Source: Bacillota bacterium (GTDB taxonomy: Bacteria > Bacillota > Clostridia > Christensenellales > Aristaeellaceae). Taken from it: a stretch of 64,000 bases of DNA. The stretch spans positions 53,870 to 117,869 of the forward strand of contig JAEYOV010000062.1 in the NCBI GenBank assembly GCA_023411395.1, given 5' to 3'. Made by a program: the position numbers and the translations under genes. Shown piece by piece: positions 32,430-41,414 of the stretch; the stretch's first letter is position 1; the number at the start of each line of letters is the position of its first letter. The notes under the pieces are model-generated. The model was given only the letters and a program-made list of their open reading frames with translations, was not told where the DNA came from and did no database searches.

Positions 32430-34820
32430 GGAGCGTATCACAGCGCCATATTCGCTAGCGCACGCCTTGAGCACCTTTTCCATAGCCGCCGTAATCTCCG
32501 CCTCGGTGAGGGTATGGTTTGTCGCCCGGAAGGTGAGGGAGAAGGCCACGGATTTTTTGCCCTCGCCAAGCTGCGCGCCGCGGTATACGTCGAACATGCG
32601 GCATTCTTCCAACAAAGCGCCGGCTGCCTTTTCCATGGCCGCCATCACGGGACCCACGGGCTGGCTGTCCGCCATTACAAGGGCCAGGTCACGGCTCACG
32701 GCGGGGTAGCGGGGCAGGGGCTTCACATCCCCCATGGGCACGGCCAAGGCCTGCGTAAGGCTCAAATCGATTTCTGCGATCAATGCGCGCTCCGGCATGT
32801 CGAATTCTTCCATGGTATCGGGATGCACTTCTCCCAGCACTGCCAGCGTTTGCCCGCCCATCATAAGCCTGGCGCAGCGGCCGGGGTGGTGGTAGCTTTC
32901 TCCGCCGGGCACGGTTTCTGTCTTGATACCCAAACCCATCAGCAGCGCCTGCACCGCGCCCCGGAGCGTATAGAAGTCCGCGCCGCCGCCGTACATGCCG
33001 ATGCAGAGCGTCGGCGTTTCCGTGGGCAGTTTTTCAGCAGTGGGCCGATGAGCGTCGAACACCGCGGCAATTTCGTACAGCCAGGCCTTTTCATTGCCCC
33101 GGTTCATGTTCAGAGCCAAGGTTTGCAGCATGCCGGGAGCCAAGCTGGGCCGCATGACGCGGGTATCCTCCCCCAGGGGATTGAGCAGCATCAGCGGCTT
33201 GTTCCGCCCGTCGCCTGCGGGAAGCTTCAGCTTTTCCAGCGCCTTGAAGCTGATGAAGGAGAAATTCATGATCTCGGAAAAGCCCATGCCATTGAGCTTT
33301 ATGCCCAGCGCATCACGAAAGCGCATGGCTTCGCTCCGCCCGCCGGGGGTGGCTTCTCCCCGAAGCCTGGTGGCGGGAATGGATCCGTAGCCAAAGATGC
33401 GGAGCACTTCCTCGGAAAGGTCGGCTTCCCCCTCCACATCCTGGCGGAAGGCGGGCACAGACACGTCGATCTCATCGCCGTTTACAGCCACTTCAAAATA
33501 CAGGCTCTTCAATATATCCACCATGGTTTGCGCAGGGATATTGACGCCGGTGCGCCCTGCGATCCGGTTTAAGGAAGCATGGATGACCTGCGGCTTTTGC
33601 GGATTCGGATACACATCGATGATGCCTGGCACCACGTCCCCAGCATCCAAAAGGTTCACAAGCTGGCAGGCCCGCTGCATGGCTTCCAGCGCCGTTTTGG
33701 GACAGACGCCCTTTTCAAAGCGGCTGCTGGCCTCCGTGCGCATGGCAAGGCTTCTGGCGGCCAGGCGGGTGCCCGTGCGGTCGAAGGCGGCGCACTCGAA
33801 CATCAAAGCCTTCGTTTCCTCGGTGATCTCGCTCTCCTCGCCGCCCATGATGCCGGCAACGCCCGTGGGGCCCTCCCCGTCGCAGATAAGAAGCTCAATG
33901 CCGGTAAGCGCGCGCTCCTTGCCGTCCAGGGTCATGATGGTTTCTCCGGCACTGGCCTTGCGCACGATGATCTCCCCGCCCCTGACCCTGCCAAGGTCAA
34001 AGGCGTGCATGGGATGGCCCGTTTCCAGCATGACAAAGTTGGTGATGTCCACCACATTGTTGATGGAGCGCATGCCAGCGCCGAAAAGGTATTTGCGCAG
34101 CCAAAGGGGCGACGGTCCGACACGCACGTTTTTCACCACACGGGCAACGTACCGGGGGCAGAAATCCGTGTCTTCCACCGTGACCTTTACATGGTCATGA
34201 ACGCTGCCGTCCGCTTCCTTCACTGTGATGTCCGGCTTCTTGAAGCTGGTCTTAAACGCTACCGCCGTCTCCCTTGCCACACCCCATGCGCATAAACAGT
34301 CGGGCCGGTTGGCCAGAATCTCAAAATCGATGACCGTGTCGTCCAGGCCGAAAATGGTTTTCACATCGGTGCCCAGGGGATATTCCTCATGAAAAATAAA
34401 CAGACCCGCATCGCCCACGGAGGGATACATCTCCTGAGGCACGTTCAGCTCCGTGGCCGAACAGAGCATGCCCTCGCTTACAACGCCCCGCAGCTTGCCC
34501 TTTTTGATCCTCACGCCGCCGGGTAGCTTCGCTCCTTCCAGGGCTACCGGGACGAGAATACCAGGCGTCACGTTGGGCGCGCCGCATACGACCTGCAAGG
34601 GCGCTCCCTGCCCCGCATCCACGGAGCATACATGCAGATGGTCGCTGCCCTCCACTTTATCTACGGCGAGCACACGGCCCACCACCACGTTTTCAATATC
34701 TTCCCCCAGGGCTTCGACACCCTCCACCGCCGTCCCGGTCCAGATCATACGGTCCTGATAGGTTTTCGCGTCCACGGGGATGGGCGCGTATTCCTTGATC
34801 CATTGCATGGGAAGCTTCAT
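32427..34820 (-). CDS. pheT: Phenylalanine--tRNA ligase beta subunit
   Basis: The 797-residue protein has the complete PheT layout. It begins with an N-terminal tRNA-binding fold (VVGRVLAVDKVEGSDHLHVC). The B1-B5 region follows with FDLGRVRGGEIIVRKA and the GVAGIMGGEESEI motif. The core VLRIFGYGSIPAT segment comes next. Last is the FDX-ACB anticodon-binding domain (RYPAVSRDLALVM). With PheS it charges tRNA-Phe. It starts 27 nt after pheS under the T-box. The stop directly abuts a dispersed hairpin element. Confidence 0.96.
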   Translation of the reverse strand: MKLPMQWIKEYAPIPVDAKTYQDRMIWTGTAVEGVEALGEDIENVVVGRVLAVDKVEGSDHLHVCSVDAGQGAPLQVVCGAPNVTPGILVPVALEGAKLPGGVRIKKGKLRGVVSEGMLCSATELNVPQEMYPSVGDAGLFIFHEEYPLGTDVKTIFGLDDTVIDFEILANRPDCLCAWGVARETAVAFKTSFKKPDITVKEADGSVHDHVKVTVEDTDFCPRYVARVVKNVRVGPSPLWLRKYLFGAGMRSINNVVDITNFVMLETGHPMHAFDLGRVRGGEIIVRKASAGETIMTLDGKERALTGIELLICDGEGPTGVAGIMGGEESEITEETKALMFECAAFDRTGTRLAARSLAMRTEASSRFEKGVCPKTALEAMQRACQLVNLLDAGDVVPGIIDVYPNPQKPQVIHASLNRIAGRTGVNIPAQTMVDILKSLYFEVAVNGDEIDVSVPAFRQDVEGEADLSEEVLRIFGYGSIPATRLRGEATPGGRSEAMRFRDALGIKLNGMGFSEIMNFSFISFKALEKLKLPAGDGRNKPLMLLNPLGEDTRVMRPSLAPGMLQTLALNMNRGNEKAWLYEIAAVFDAHRPTAEKLPTETPTLCIGMYGGGADFYTLRGAVQALLMGLGIKTETVPGGESYHHPGRCARLMMGGQTLAVLGEVHPDTMEEFDMPERALIAEIDLSLTQALAVPMGDVKPLPRYPAVSRDLALVMADSQPVGPVMAAMEKAAGALLEECRMFDVYRGAQLGEGKKSVAFSLTFRATNHTLTEAEITAAMEKVLKACASEYGAVIRS

Positions 34821-34847
34821 ATCATTATCCTCCTCAAGTAGGCGGTC

Positions 34848-35876
34848 TTAACGGAACTGCGACAGGAACCGCATGTCGCCCTCGAACAAAAGCCGCATGT
34901 CCCTGATGCCGTAGCGCAAAATTGCCAGACGGTCCAGGCCGATGCCGAAGGCAAAGCCGGAATAGACGCTGCTGTCGATGCCGCACATGTCCAGCACCTT
35001 GGGATTCACCATGCCGCTACCCAACACCTCGATCCAGCCGGTACCCTTGCAGATGCGGCAGCCCTCGCCGTGGCAGGCCACGCACGTCAGGTCCACCTCC
35101 GCGCTGGGCTCGGTAAAAGGGAAGAAGGAGGGGCGGAAGCGGATCTGCATATCCGGCCCGTACAGGCGTTTGGCAAACGCCTCCAGCGTGCCGCGCAAAT
35201 CGGCCATGGTCACATCCTTGTCCACCACCAGGCCTTCCAGTTGGTGGAACACCGGGGAGTGGGTGGCATCCACCTCGTCGGCTCTATACACCCGGCCAGG
35301 GCAGATGACGCGGATGGGAGGCTTGCGGCTGAGCATGGTGCGTGCCTGGACCGGAGAGGTATGGGTGCGCAGCACGGTGTTTTCATCAAAATAAAAGGTG
35401 TCCTGTGCATCTCTTGCGGGATGGTTTTTCGGAATGTTAAGCAGCTCGAAATTGTAGTGGTCCAGTTCCACCTCCGGGCCTTCCACCACCTCAAAGCCCA
35501 TGCCGGCAAAGCACTCCGTCATATCGCGGAGTACCAGCGTCACGGGATGGGGCTTGCCGATAAAGGGCAGTTCCCTTGGCTCCGTCACGTCGATGGCTTC
35601 GCGCTTCATGGCTTCCTCCCGCTCCTTTTTGCCAAGAAGCGTTTGCTTCTTAAAAAGGAGCGCCTCAAATTCCTCACGGGCGTTGTTGATAAGCTGTCCG
35701 GCCTGGGGCCTTTCTTCAGGGTTCAGTTGCCCCATCATACGCAGCAGGGCCGTGAGGTCCCCCTTTTTGCCCAGCATGTTCACCCTCAGGCCCTCCAGCG
35801 CCTGGGTGGAAGCAACCTCCGCAAGCTCCGTCAAAAGGCGCTCCCGCAAAGAACCAATCATCTCCCGGATGTCCAT
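34848..35876 (-). CDS. pheS: Phenylalanine--tRNA ligase alpha subunit
   Basis: The 342-residue protein has an N-terminal coiled coil, then the class II catalytic core with GKPHPVTLVLRDM, EGPEVELDHYNFELLN, HTSPVQARTM, GRVYRADEVDATHSPVFHQ, GFAFGIGLDRLAILRYG and IRDMRLLFEGD. A CVACHGEGCRICK zinc-like cluster is present. ATG 35876 follows GGGGAAAG; the longer in-frame upstream part is T-box leader. Regulated by tRNA-Phe charging through that leader. Confidence 0.96.
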   Translation of the reverse strand: MDIREMIGSLRERLLTELAEVASTQALEGLRVNMLGKKGDLTALLRMMGQLNPEERPQAGQLINNAREEFEALLFKKQTLLGKKEREEAMKREAIDVTEPRELPFIGKPHPVTLVLRDMTECFAGMGFEVVEGPEVELDHYNFELLNIPKNHPARDAQDTFYFDENTVLRTHTSPVQARTMLSRKPPIRVICPGRVYRADEVDATHSPVFHQLEGLVVDKDVTMADLRGTLEAFAKRLYGPDMQIRFRPSFFPFTEPSAEVDLTCVACHGEGCRICKGTGWIEVLGSGMVNPKVLDMCGIDSSVYSGFAFGIGLDRLAILRYGIRDMRLLFEGDMRFLSQFR

Positions 35877-35908
35877 TTCGCTTTCCCCTTTCCTGAGCGC
35901 AAGCAATG

Positions 35909-36262
35909 AAAAAGCCTTCCTCCCATATGGATATACCATGGGACGAAGGCATACTGCCGCGTGTTACCACCCAAATTCCGCACAGGTCTAAACCGATGCG
36001 CTCGCCGCTTCATAACGGGGGCGTGCCCGTCCCCGCCTACTGCCTTTTCGCCCGTCACCGCTTTTGGCGGCGCCGGGTACGGCAAGTGCCATTATGAAAC
36101 GGCCCTGCCTGGGCCAGCTTTGCCGGCCCTCCACAGTGGTTTGAGCGGGGAAGCTCGGGAGTGAATTTCCTGCGGGCTCTGCGGACGGCTTTCAGCCGGT
36201 GACCGTCCTCTCTTTGGCATTGCCTTTATGCAGGCGTTGTTCTCCGTCATCGCCTTTGTTGG
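35909..36262 (-). ncRNA. T-box leader of pheST
   Basis: On the minus strand the leader contains the T-box-like sequence GGGTGGTAACACGCGG (35957-35972). It is followed by a terminator hairpin GCCTTC-TCCCAT / ATGGGA-GAAGGC with TTTTTC (35909-35950). Upstream is Stem I, with a plausible Phe specifier TTC in GAAATTCACTC (36163-36165). Uncharged tRNA-Phe should favour read-through into pheS-pheT. The T-box and terminator are clear; the specifier assignment is less certain. Confidence 0.88.
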
Positions 36263-36267
36263 AATGC

Positions 36268-36296
36268 AGTATAGCACATTTTCACTTTCGTGACAA
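36268..36296 (-). promoter_or_regulatory. Sigma-A promoter of the pheST T-box leader
   Basis: On the minus strand: TTGTCA, 17-nt spacer, TATACT. Confidence 0.75.
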
Positions 36297-36421
36297 GTGC
36301 CTGCTTGCGGTCTATCGTCCAGTTTTTTCATAAAACCGTTTTTTCAATAAAACTTTCCCACATTTTGAAACATCTGTATAATAGAATGACTGCGGCTGCG
36401 GCCCGGGAAAGGATTGCACAC

Positions 36422-37420
36422 ATGAAACGAGCTTTATCCTTGCTTATGGTTTTCCTATTGCTGCTTATATGCCTCCCCGTCCTGGGGGAAGAAGCTGTCC
36501 CTGCCGGGGCTTCTCAAACGGTATTATTGGAGGCCTACGCCAATACCAAATTCCTGATCCGTGATACACCCAGGGAGGAGGGCCGCCGGATCAAAGCCGT
36601 GGAGTCCCACGAAAAGGTAGCCGTTTACGATTGCGGCACGGAATGGTGCATCATCTCCTGCAAGGGTGTCACAGGCTACTGCAAAACGAAATGGCTGTGT
36701 CGTTTCTGCTCCCTGCAGCCCTTTTTGGCACGGGTGCCGGGTGCGACGCAAATGGCAGGTATCGCGAGGGTATCAGCGCCTGTGCATGTGACGGTATCCG
36801 GTTACGGCGGCAATATGCTGTCGGCAGGCGACCTGCTGGCCGTTTCCTGCTGGGTGGACGGATCGGCCATCTTACCCATGATGCGCAAAACGGCGGAGAT
36901 ACCGGCGGGGCATTTGACTTTCGAACCCTTTGTACCATGGGACAAGGCAGAGCCGGGAGATGTGATCGGCGGTTTTACGACCTATTACAATGATACGACC
37001 GGGGGGAGGAAACTGGCTCCGAACAGGCGGTGGAACATCGAGTTGGCCTGCAGCCGCGTAAGCGGCCATGTGGTGTCTGCCGGAGCCGATTTTTCCTATA
37101 ACAAGCTGTGCGGGCCTTACACAAAGGCCAACGGCTACAAGATTGCCCCCAACGTCAGCAGGGATGGGGTGGGATACGGTGGCGGCGTATGCCAGTTGAC
37201 TACAACAATTTGCAATGCGGTGCTGGACCTGCCCCTTCAGATTCAGGAATGGAACCTTCACCGGGAAACGGGAGTAGCGTACATCCCCAGGTGGTTTGAC
37301 GCCGCCGTAGGGTCATACAGCGATTTTATTTTCACCAACACACTCCCCTATGCCATATGCTTTTCGGCGCTGCCCCAAAATGGCGTGCTGACGGTGATCA
37401 TCGCCCGCGCCCCGTCATAA
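36422..37420 (+). CDS. Secreted VanW family protein
   Basis: The 332-residue protein has a signal peptide (MKRALSLLMVFLLLLICLPV) and an SH3-like region (about residues 35-100). A VanW domain follows with FSYNKLCGPYTKANGYKIAP and GGGVCQLTTTICNAVL, the family signature. Ends VIIARAPS. VanW-type proteins occur on the surface of Gram-positive bacteria, including vancomycin-resistance clusters, but their function is not established, and no resistance genes are nearby. ATG 36422 has AAAGGA upstream. A TATAAT box lies at 36377-36382 with a weak -35. Divergent from the pheST promoter. Confidence 0.85.
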   Translation: MKRALSLLMVFLLLLICLPVLGEEAVPAGASQTVLLEAYANTKFLIRDTPREEGRRIKAVESHEKVAVYDCGTEWCIISCKGVTGYCKTKWLCRFCSLQPFLARVPGATQMAGIARVSAPVHVTVSGYGGNMLSAGDLLAVSCWVDGSAILPMMRKTAEIPAGHLTFEPFVPWDKAEPGDVIGGFTTYYNDTTGGRKLAPNRRWNIELACSRVSGHVVSAGADFSYNKLCGPYTKANGYKIAPNVSRDGVGYGGGVCQLTTTICNAVLDLPLQIQEWNLHRETGVAYIPRWFDAAVGSYSDFIFTNTLPYAICFSALPQNGVLTVIIARAPS

Positions 37421-37494
37421 ATCGCAGGGTAGGGATTGCAAATCACGCGTCCGTGAAGTAATCTATACATATTCTCTCAGGAAAGGGTATTGCC

Positions 37495-38193
37495 ATGCCT
37501 GCTTTGCCTTATTCCCTGCTTTTGGCGGATGCCGACAACACGCTTTTTGATTTTTACGCTGCGGAAAAAGCCGCGCTTCACGACGCGCTGTCCTTTTGCG
37601 GCCTGCCCGTTTCCGATGATATAGCCCGGCTCTATTCCAGCATCAACGAATCGCTCTGGAAGGCCTATGAAAGGCGGGAAATCACCCAGGAGGAATTGAG
37701 GGTGGAGCGTTTTGCCCGGCTTTTATCCCATTTACCCGCCGTTTTCCACACGGCGGAGGAGGTGGGCAATTGCTTTACCGGCCGCCTGGGCCAGTACGCC
37801 TTTTTGATGCCCGGCGCCTTGGAATTTGTAAAGACCGTGCATGAGCATATGCCCATCATATTGGTCACCAACGGTATCGCCTCGGTGCAAAGGTCAAGGC
37901 TTGAAAGATCCGAAATCGCTGCCTACATCGACGATGCGGTCATCAGCGGAGAGACTGGCTGTTCCAAGCCCGATCCGAAAATGCTGTTCCTTGCCATGGA
38001 AAAGAGGAACATAACCGATAAAAGCCGTGTGATCCTTTTGGGGGACAGCCTTACCGCCGACATCGAGGCCGCCCGGCGGGCGGGGATCGCCTCCATCCAC
38101 CTGTGCGGGCCGGGCAACAGGCATCAGGAATCCCCCGCCGATTTCCAGGCTGAAACACTGGAAGAGGCCTGTAAAATCCTGCTGGGCGGTTGA
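37495..38193 (+). CDS. HAD-superfamily hydrolase, YjjG-like nucleotidase group
   Basis: The 232-residue protein has HAD motif I LLADADNTLFDF (with Asp nucleophile), motif II in PIILVTNGIA, motif III lysine in SGETGCSKPDPKMLF, and motif IV LLGDSLTADIEAARRAG. The cap is helical (C1). YjjG-type enzymes dephosphorylate pyrimidine nucleotides, including non-canonical ones. The start at 37495 has AGGAAAGGG upstream. The promoter of the downstream ABC genes begins in its stop codon. Confidence 0.82.
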   Translation: MPALPYSLLLADADNTLFDFYAAEKAALHDALSFCGLPVSDDIARLYSSINESLWKAYERREITQEELRVERFARLLSHLPAVFHTAEEVGNCFTGRLGQYAFLMPGALEFVKTVHEHMPIILVTNGIASVQRSRLERSEIAAYIDDAVISGETGCSKPDPKMLFLAMEKRNITDKSRVILLGDSLTADIEAARRAGIASIHLCGPGNRHQESPADFQAETLEEACKILLGG

Positions 38194-38218
38194 CAGGTCA
38201 TGCGCCCCGGCTTACAAT
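38190..38218 (+). promoter_or_regulatory. Strong sigma-A promoter of the ABC-nagA operon
   Basis: Perfect TTGACA, 17-nt spacer, TACAAT, overlapping the stop codon of the HAD gene. Confidence 0.8.
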
Positions 38219-38263
38219 ACATCCACGACCCAATACATGCGGCGGAAGGAAGGTGACGCCGCC

Positions 38264-39403
38264 ATGACGCCGGTTCCACTGAAATTGAATAACCTGCAAA
38301 AGCAGCTCGGTCAGGCGCAAGTGCTCCGGGGTGTGGATTTGAACCTGCTGTCCGGAGAATTTTTATCGCTGGTAGGCCCTCCCGGCTGCGGCAAGACCAC
38401 CCTTGCGCGCATCCTTGCCGGGCTTTCGAGGCCCTCCTTTGGCCGGGTGCTGCTATCCGGGCGGGATATTACCGGCCTTCCTCCCGGCAAAAGGGAACTG
38501 CGCGCCGTATTTGATGACACGCCATTGTTTCCCCACCGCAGTGTGCTTACGAACGTGGCCTACGGCCTGAAATTTCAGGGGCTTGGCTGCAGGGAGCGGC
38601 GTGGGCAGGCCCTGCATATGCTTGCCCTTATAGACCTCGAGGATATGGCGGAAAAACGGCCCAAAACACTTTCGCCCTATCAATACAAGATGGCGGTACT
38701 GGCCCGTGCGCTGGCCTTGCGGCCCCAGGTACTGCTTTTGGACGATCCTTTTGCTCATCTGGAGGTAGGCGAGCGCAGGCGGATATTGGCGTTCTTGAAA
38801 GCATTACAGCAGCAATGGCACTTTTCCGTGCTGTACTTAACCCGTGACCGGGAGGAGGCCATGGCCGTCTCCCATCGTATGGCGCTGATGCTTTCCGGGC
38901 GCGTGGAGCAGACGGGGACGCCGGAGGAGATATACCACCGCCCGGAAAGCGTTGCCGCTGCCCGCCTGATGGGCCCCACGAACCTGCTGCCCGGCGTGGT
39001 GGCTGCGCGGCGTCCCGGCGGGCTTGTGGCCATCGACATGGATGGGCTGACGCTGCCCGCCCAAACTTTTAGACCACCGCCCGCGATCGGGGAGGATGTG
39101 ATTTTGTGTGTGCGTCCAGAGCAGGTGCGCCTGTTTGACGCACCTAGGCCCCACAGCCTGTTAAGCGGCCTGTTCACGGGCTTGCACCGGGAGTCGGGAC
39201 AAAGGTTTTGGTCAGTTACACTGCCCACCGGGCAGGAGATTTTGTGCGATGACCCCCAAGCGGAGCAACTTGTCCCCGGCAGCCGCGTATTCGTCTGGTG
39301 GGATACCGGCAAGGCGTTCCTGATACCTGGGGAGGATGATTCCCTGCCCGCCCAGGAAAATCCCATGGGTGTCGGAAAGGAGGTGCCCCTGTGCGTCCCA
39401 TGA
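38264..39403 (+). CDS. Polyamine-type ABC ATPase with degenerate catalytic motifs
   Basis: The 379-residue protein has the PotA/MalK layout: nucleotide-binding domain (residues 1 to about 235) and a C-terminal TOBE-like domain. Walker A is intact (GPPGCGKTT). Other key residues differ. The Q-loop reads VFDDTPLFPH (Gln to Asp). The signature reads LSPYQ instead of LSGGQ. Walker B ends LLLDDP (catalytic Glu to Asp). The switch segment reads YLTRDREEA, with Arg in place of the H-loop His. ATP binding seems possible, but normal hydrolysis is doubtful. ATG 38264 has AAGGTG upstream. It overlaps the permease gene by 13 nt. Confidence 0.82.
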   Translation: MTPVPLKLNNLQKQLGQAQVLRGVDLNLLSGEFLSLVGPPGCGKTTLARILAGLSRPSFGRVLLSGRDITGLPPGKRELRAVFDDTPLFPHRSVLTNVAYGLKFQGLGCRERRGQALHMLALIDLEDMAEKRPKTLSPYQYKMAVLARALALRPQVLLLDDPFAHLEVGERRRILAFLKALQQQWHFSVLYLTRDREEAMAVSHRMALMLSGRVEQTGTPEEIYHRPESVAAARLMGPTNLLPGVVAARRPGGLVAIDMDGLTLPAQTFRPPPAIGEDVILCVRPEQVRLFDAPRPHSLLSGLFTGLHRESGQRFWSVTLPTGQEILCDDPQAEQLVPGSRVFVWWDTGKAFLIPGEDDSLPAQENPMGVGKEVPLCVP

Positions 39404-40134
39404 AACGCGCCTTTCCGCTTCCTTTCTGGCTGGCTGCCTATTTGATCCCCCTTACGCTTATCCTGCCCGGCCTGCTTTTGCTGCGGGAAGATACGGCGCA
39501 GACCGTGTTCCTGTATGATATATCGGTGTTTGCGGACATAAAAGGCCTGCGCGCTTTCGCGGCGAGATGGGAAACGGCGCTAAATGCCACCGCCCTGTGC
39601 CTGGTCGTAGGCTACCCCGCCGGATGCCTCCTTGCCCTGTGGCGGCGGCGCACGGTTTTTATGGCCTTTTTTACGCCTGCTTTGTTCCTATGCGGCGCGG
39701 TGGTCTTGTATGGACAACGGCTGGTTTCCCTGCTCCCCCGGGTGCTTGAGCCCGTTTTGCTCCTGGCCGAAGGGCTGCGCGTCCCGCAGGCCGCCGCCAT
39801 GGCTCTTGTCTTTTTGCCGGTGATGATCCTGTGCACATGCTCCTTTGCGGCGGCGGCGGACCCGGCCCTATACAGAACTGCCTGCGGCCTGGGCGCGTCC
39901 CGTCAGCGGGCCTTCCTCACACTCATCTTCCCCCGCACGCTAAAGGGGCTGTTGGCGGGCTCCTTCCTGGTTTTCCTTCCCGCCCTGGCGCTTTCCCTGG
40001 TACCGGGGCAGGATGCCGGGATCTCCTTCAGCCTTGCTGCCCTCATAAGCGCTGTACTTCTCCTCTTGACCTGGATGATTATGACGGGTTGCTTGCTGGC
40101 TCTGAACAAAGCAAGGAGTGTATCGCCATGTTGA
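39391..40134 (+). CDS. ABC transporter permease, PotB-like
   Basis: The 247-residue membrane protein has about six helices. The EAA-type coupling loop is ACGLGASRQRAFLTLIFPRTLKG, typical of spermidine/putrescine or iron permeases of the PotB class. GTG 39391 has a strong AAGGAGG at 7-nt spacing and lies inside the ATPase end. No second permease (PotC) or binding protein (PotD) is present; nagA follows with a 7-nt overlap. With the degenerate ATPase, this looks like a reduced or repurposed transporter. Confidence 0.75.
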   Translation: MRPMKRAFPLPFWLAAYLIPLTLILPGLLLLREDTAQTVFLYDISVFADIKGLRAFAARWETALNATALCLVVGYPAGCLLALWRRRTVFMAFFTPALFLCGAVVLYGQRLVSLLPRVLEPVLLLAEGLRVPQAAAMALVFLPVMILCTCSFAAAADPALYRTACGLGASRQRAFLTLIFPRTLKGLLAGSFLVFLPALALSLVPGQDAGISFSLAALISAVLLLLTWMIMTGCLLALNKARSVSPC

Positions 40135-41246
40135 TTACAAACGCAACCGCCTATCTGAACGGGCGGTTTTACGGGCATATATCTATTCGTACCCGTGGGG
40201 ACGTGATTACGGAGGCAGGCACTTCTCTTTCCCCCCGGCCGGGAGAGGAAACGGTGGATCTCAGGGACGATTTCCTTCTGCCGGGGTTTGTGGATGTGCA
40301 CATCCACGCCTTTAAGGGCATGGATACCATGGCCGGGGAGGAAGCCGTGCGCCATATGAGCCGGGAACTCAAAAAGGTCGGCGTAGCTGCCTTTTTGCCC
40401 ACCACCATGAGCGCTTCCCTCCCGGATACGAAGGCCGCCCTTGCCGGCATCGATTCGGTGATGAAGCGTCCCGAGCCGCAAGGGGCCAATGTTTTAGGTG
40501 CTCATATGGAAGCGCCTTATCTGAACGCCCACCGGTGCGGTGCTCAGGTGGCCGCCCATTTCCTGCCCCCCTCCATGGAATCCTGGCTTCAAATGACGGG
40601 GGAATTCGCCTCCGCCGCGCGCATCATTACCCTGGCCCCGGAATTAAGCGGGGCTGAGGCTTGGATACGTCAAATTGCATCCCGGAGGATTGTGGTATCC
40701 ATCGGCCATTCCGACGCCACCTGTGAGCAGACGCATCTGGCGGCGGACTGGGGCGCCACCCACGTCACGCATCTGTTCAACGCCCAGACACCGCTGCACC
40801 ACCGGGAGCCGGGGGTGCCCGGCGCGGCCCTTACCGACGACAGGCTGTATGCTGAGGTAATCGGCGACGGCATCCACCTGCATCCGGACATCCTCCGCCT
40901 GACCATCCGTGCCAAGGGCAGGGAAAAGACTGTGCTTGTCACCGACGCCATGGAGGCCGCCGGCATGAAGGAAGGCACGTATCAGCTGGGCGGCCAGCAG
41001 GTAACCGTCAAGGACGGGGCCGCAAGGCTTTCCTCGGGCACGCTGGCCGGTTCGACACTGACCATGGCAAAGGGCTTGCGAAACCTCATCCGCTTTGGCT
41101 TAGAGCCGGAGGATGCCATATTCATGGCCACCCAGGCCCCAGCTGATTCCATTGGCGAAAAGCTGCTTGGCCGCATCGCTGCCGGCGCACCCGCCGTATT
41201 CACCCGCTGGGATAAGGGATGGAACATGGTTTCCGTAATCGGCTAG
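40128..41246 (+). CDS. nagA: N-acetylglucosamine-6-phosphate deacetylase
   Basis: The 372-residue amidohydrolase has LLPGFVDVHIHAFKGMDTM (HxH metal site), GAHMEAPYLN with the metal-binding Glu region, SIGHSDATCEQT, THLFNAQTPLHHREPG and VTDAMEAAGM with the catalytic Asp. It deacetylates GlcNAc-6-P during amino-sugar or wall recycling. ATG 40128 has AAGGAG at 9-nt spacing and overlaps the permease end, so it is translationally coupled to the ABC pair. The partner nagB is not in the window. Confidence 0.93.
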   Translation: MLITNATAYLNGRFYGHISIRTRGDVITEAGTSLSPRPGEETVDLRDDFLLPGFVDVHIHAFKGMDTMAGEEAVRHMSRELKKVGVAAFLPTTMSASLPDTKAALAGIDSVMKRPEPQGANVLGAHMEAPYLNAHRCGAQVAAHFLPPSMESWLQMTGEFASAARIITLAPELSGAEAWIRQIASRRIVVSIGHSDATCEQTHLAADWGATHVTHLFNAQTPLHHREPGVPGAALTDDRLYAEVIGDGIHLHPDILRLTIRAKGREKTVLVTDAMEAAGMKEGTYQLGGQQVTVKDGAARLSSGTLAGSTLTMAKGLRNLIRFGLEPEDAIFMATQAPADSIGEKLLGRIAAGAPAVFTRWDKGWNMVSVIG

Positions 41247-41349
41247 CGTTCTTTCCCTACACGCCCCGTCTTTTGAAGGGATTACGCATGAAGGGCAGGA
41301 ATTTTACCAAAACTCCCCTTGACGGCATATCCGCCTTCCGGCATTTCTA

Positions 41350-41378
41350 TTGCCTGAAAGGCGTTTTTGCGGTACAAT
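41350..41378 (+). promoter_or_regulatory. Sigma-A promoter of murB-rapZ-whiA-crh
   Basis: TTGCCT, 17-nt spacer, TACAAT, about 36 nt upstream of the murB ATG. Confidence 0.7.
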
Positions 41379-41414
41379 AAAAGGGGGAAAATTCCCCCTT
41401 TCAGGAGGAAGCAC

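Noticed and set aside
36422..37420. Vancomycin-resistance determinant
   Set aside because: VanW-type proteins are common in Clostridia. No vanA/B ligase, vanH, vanX or two-component genes are nearby.
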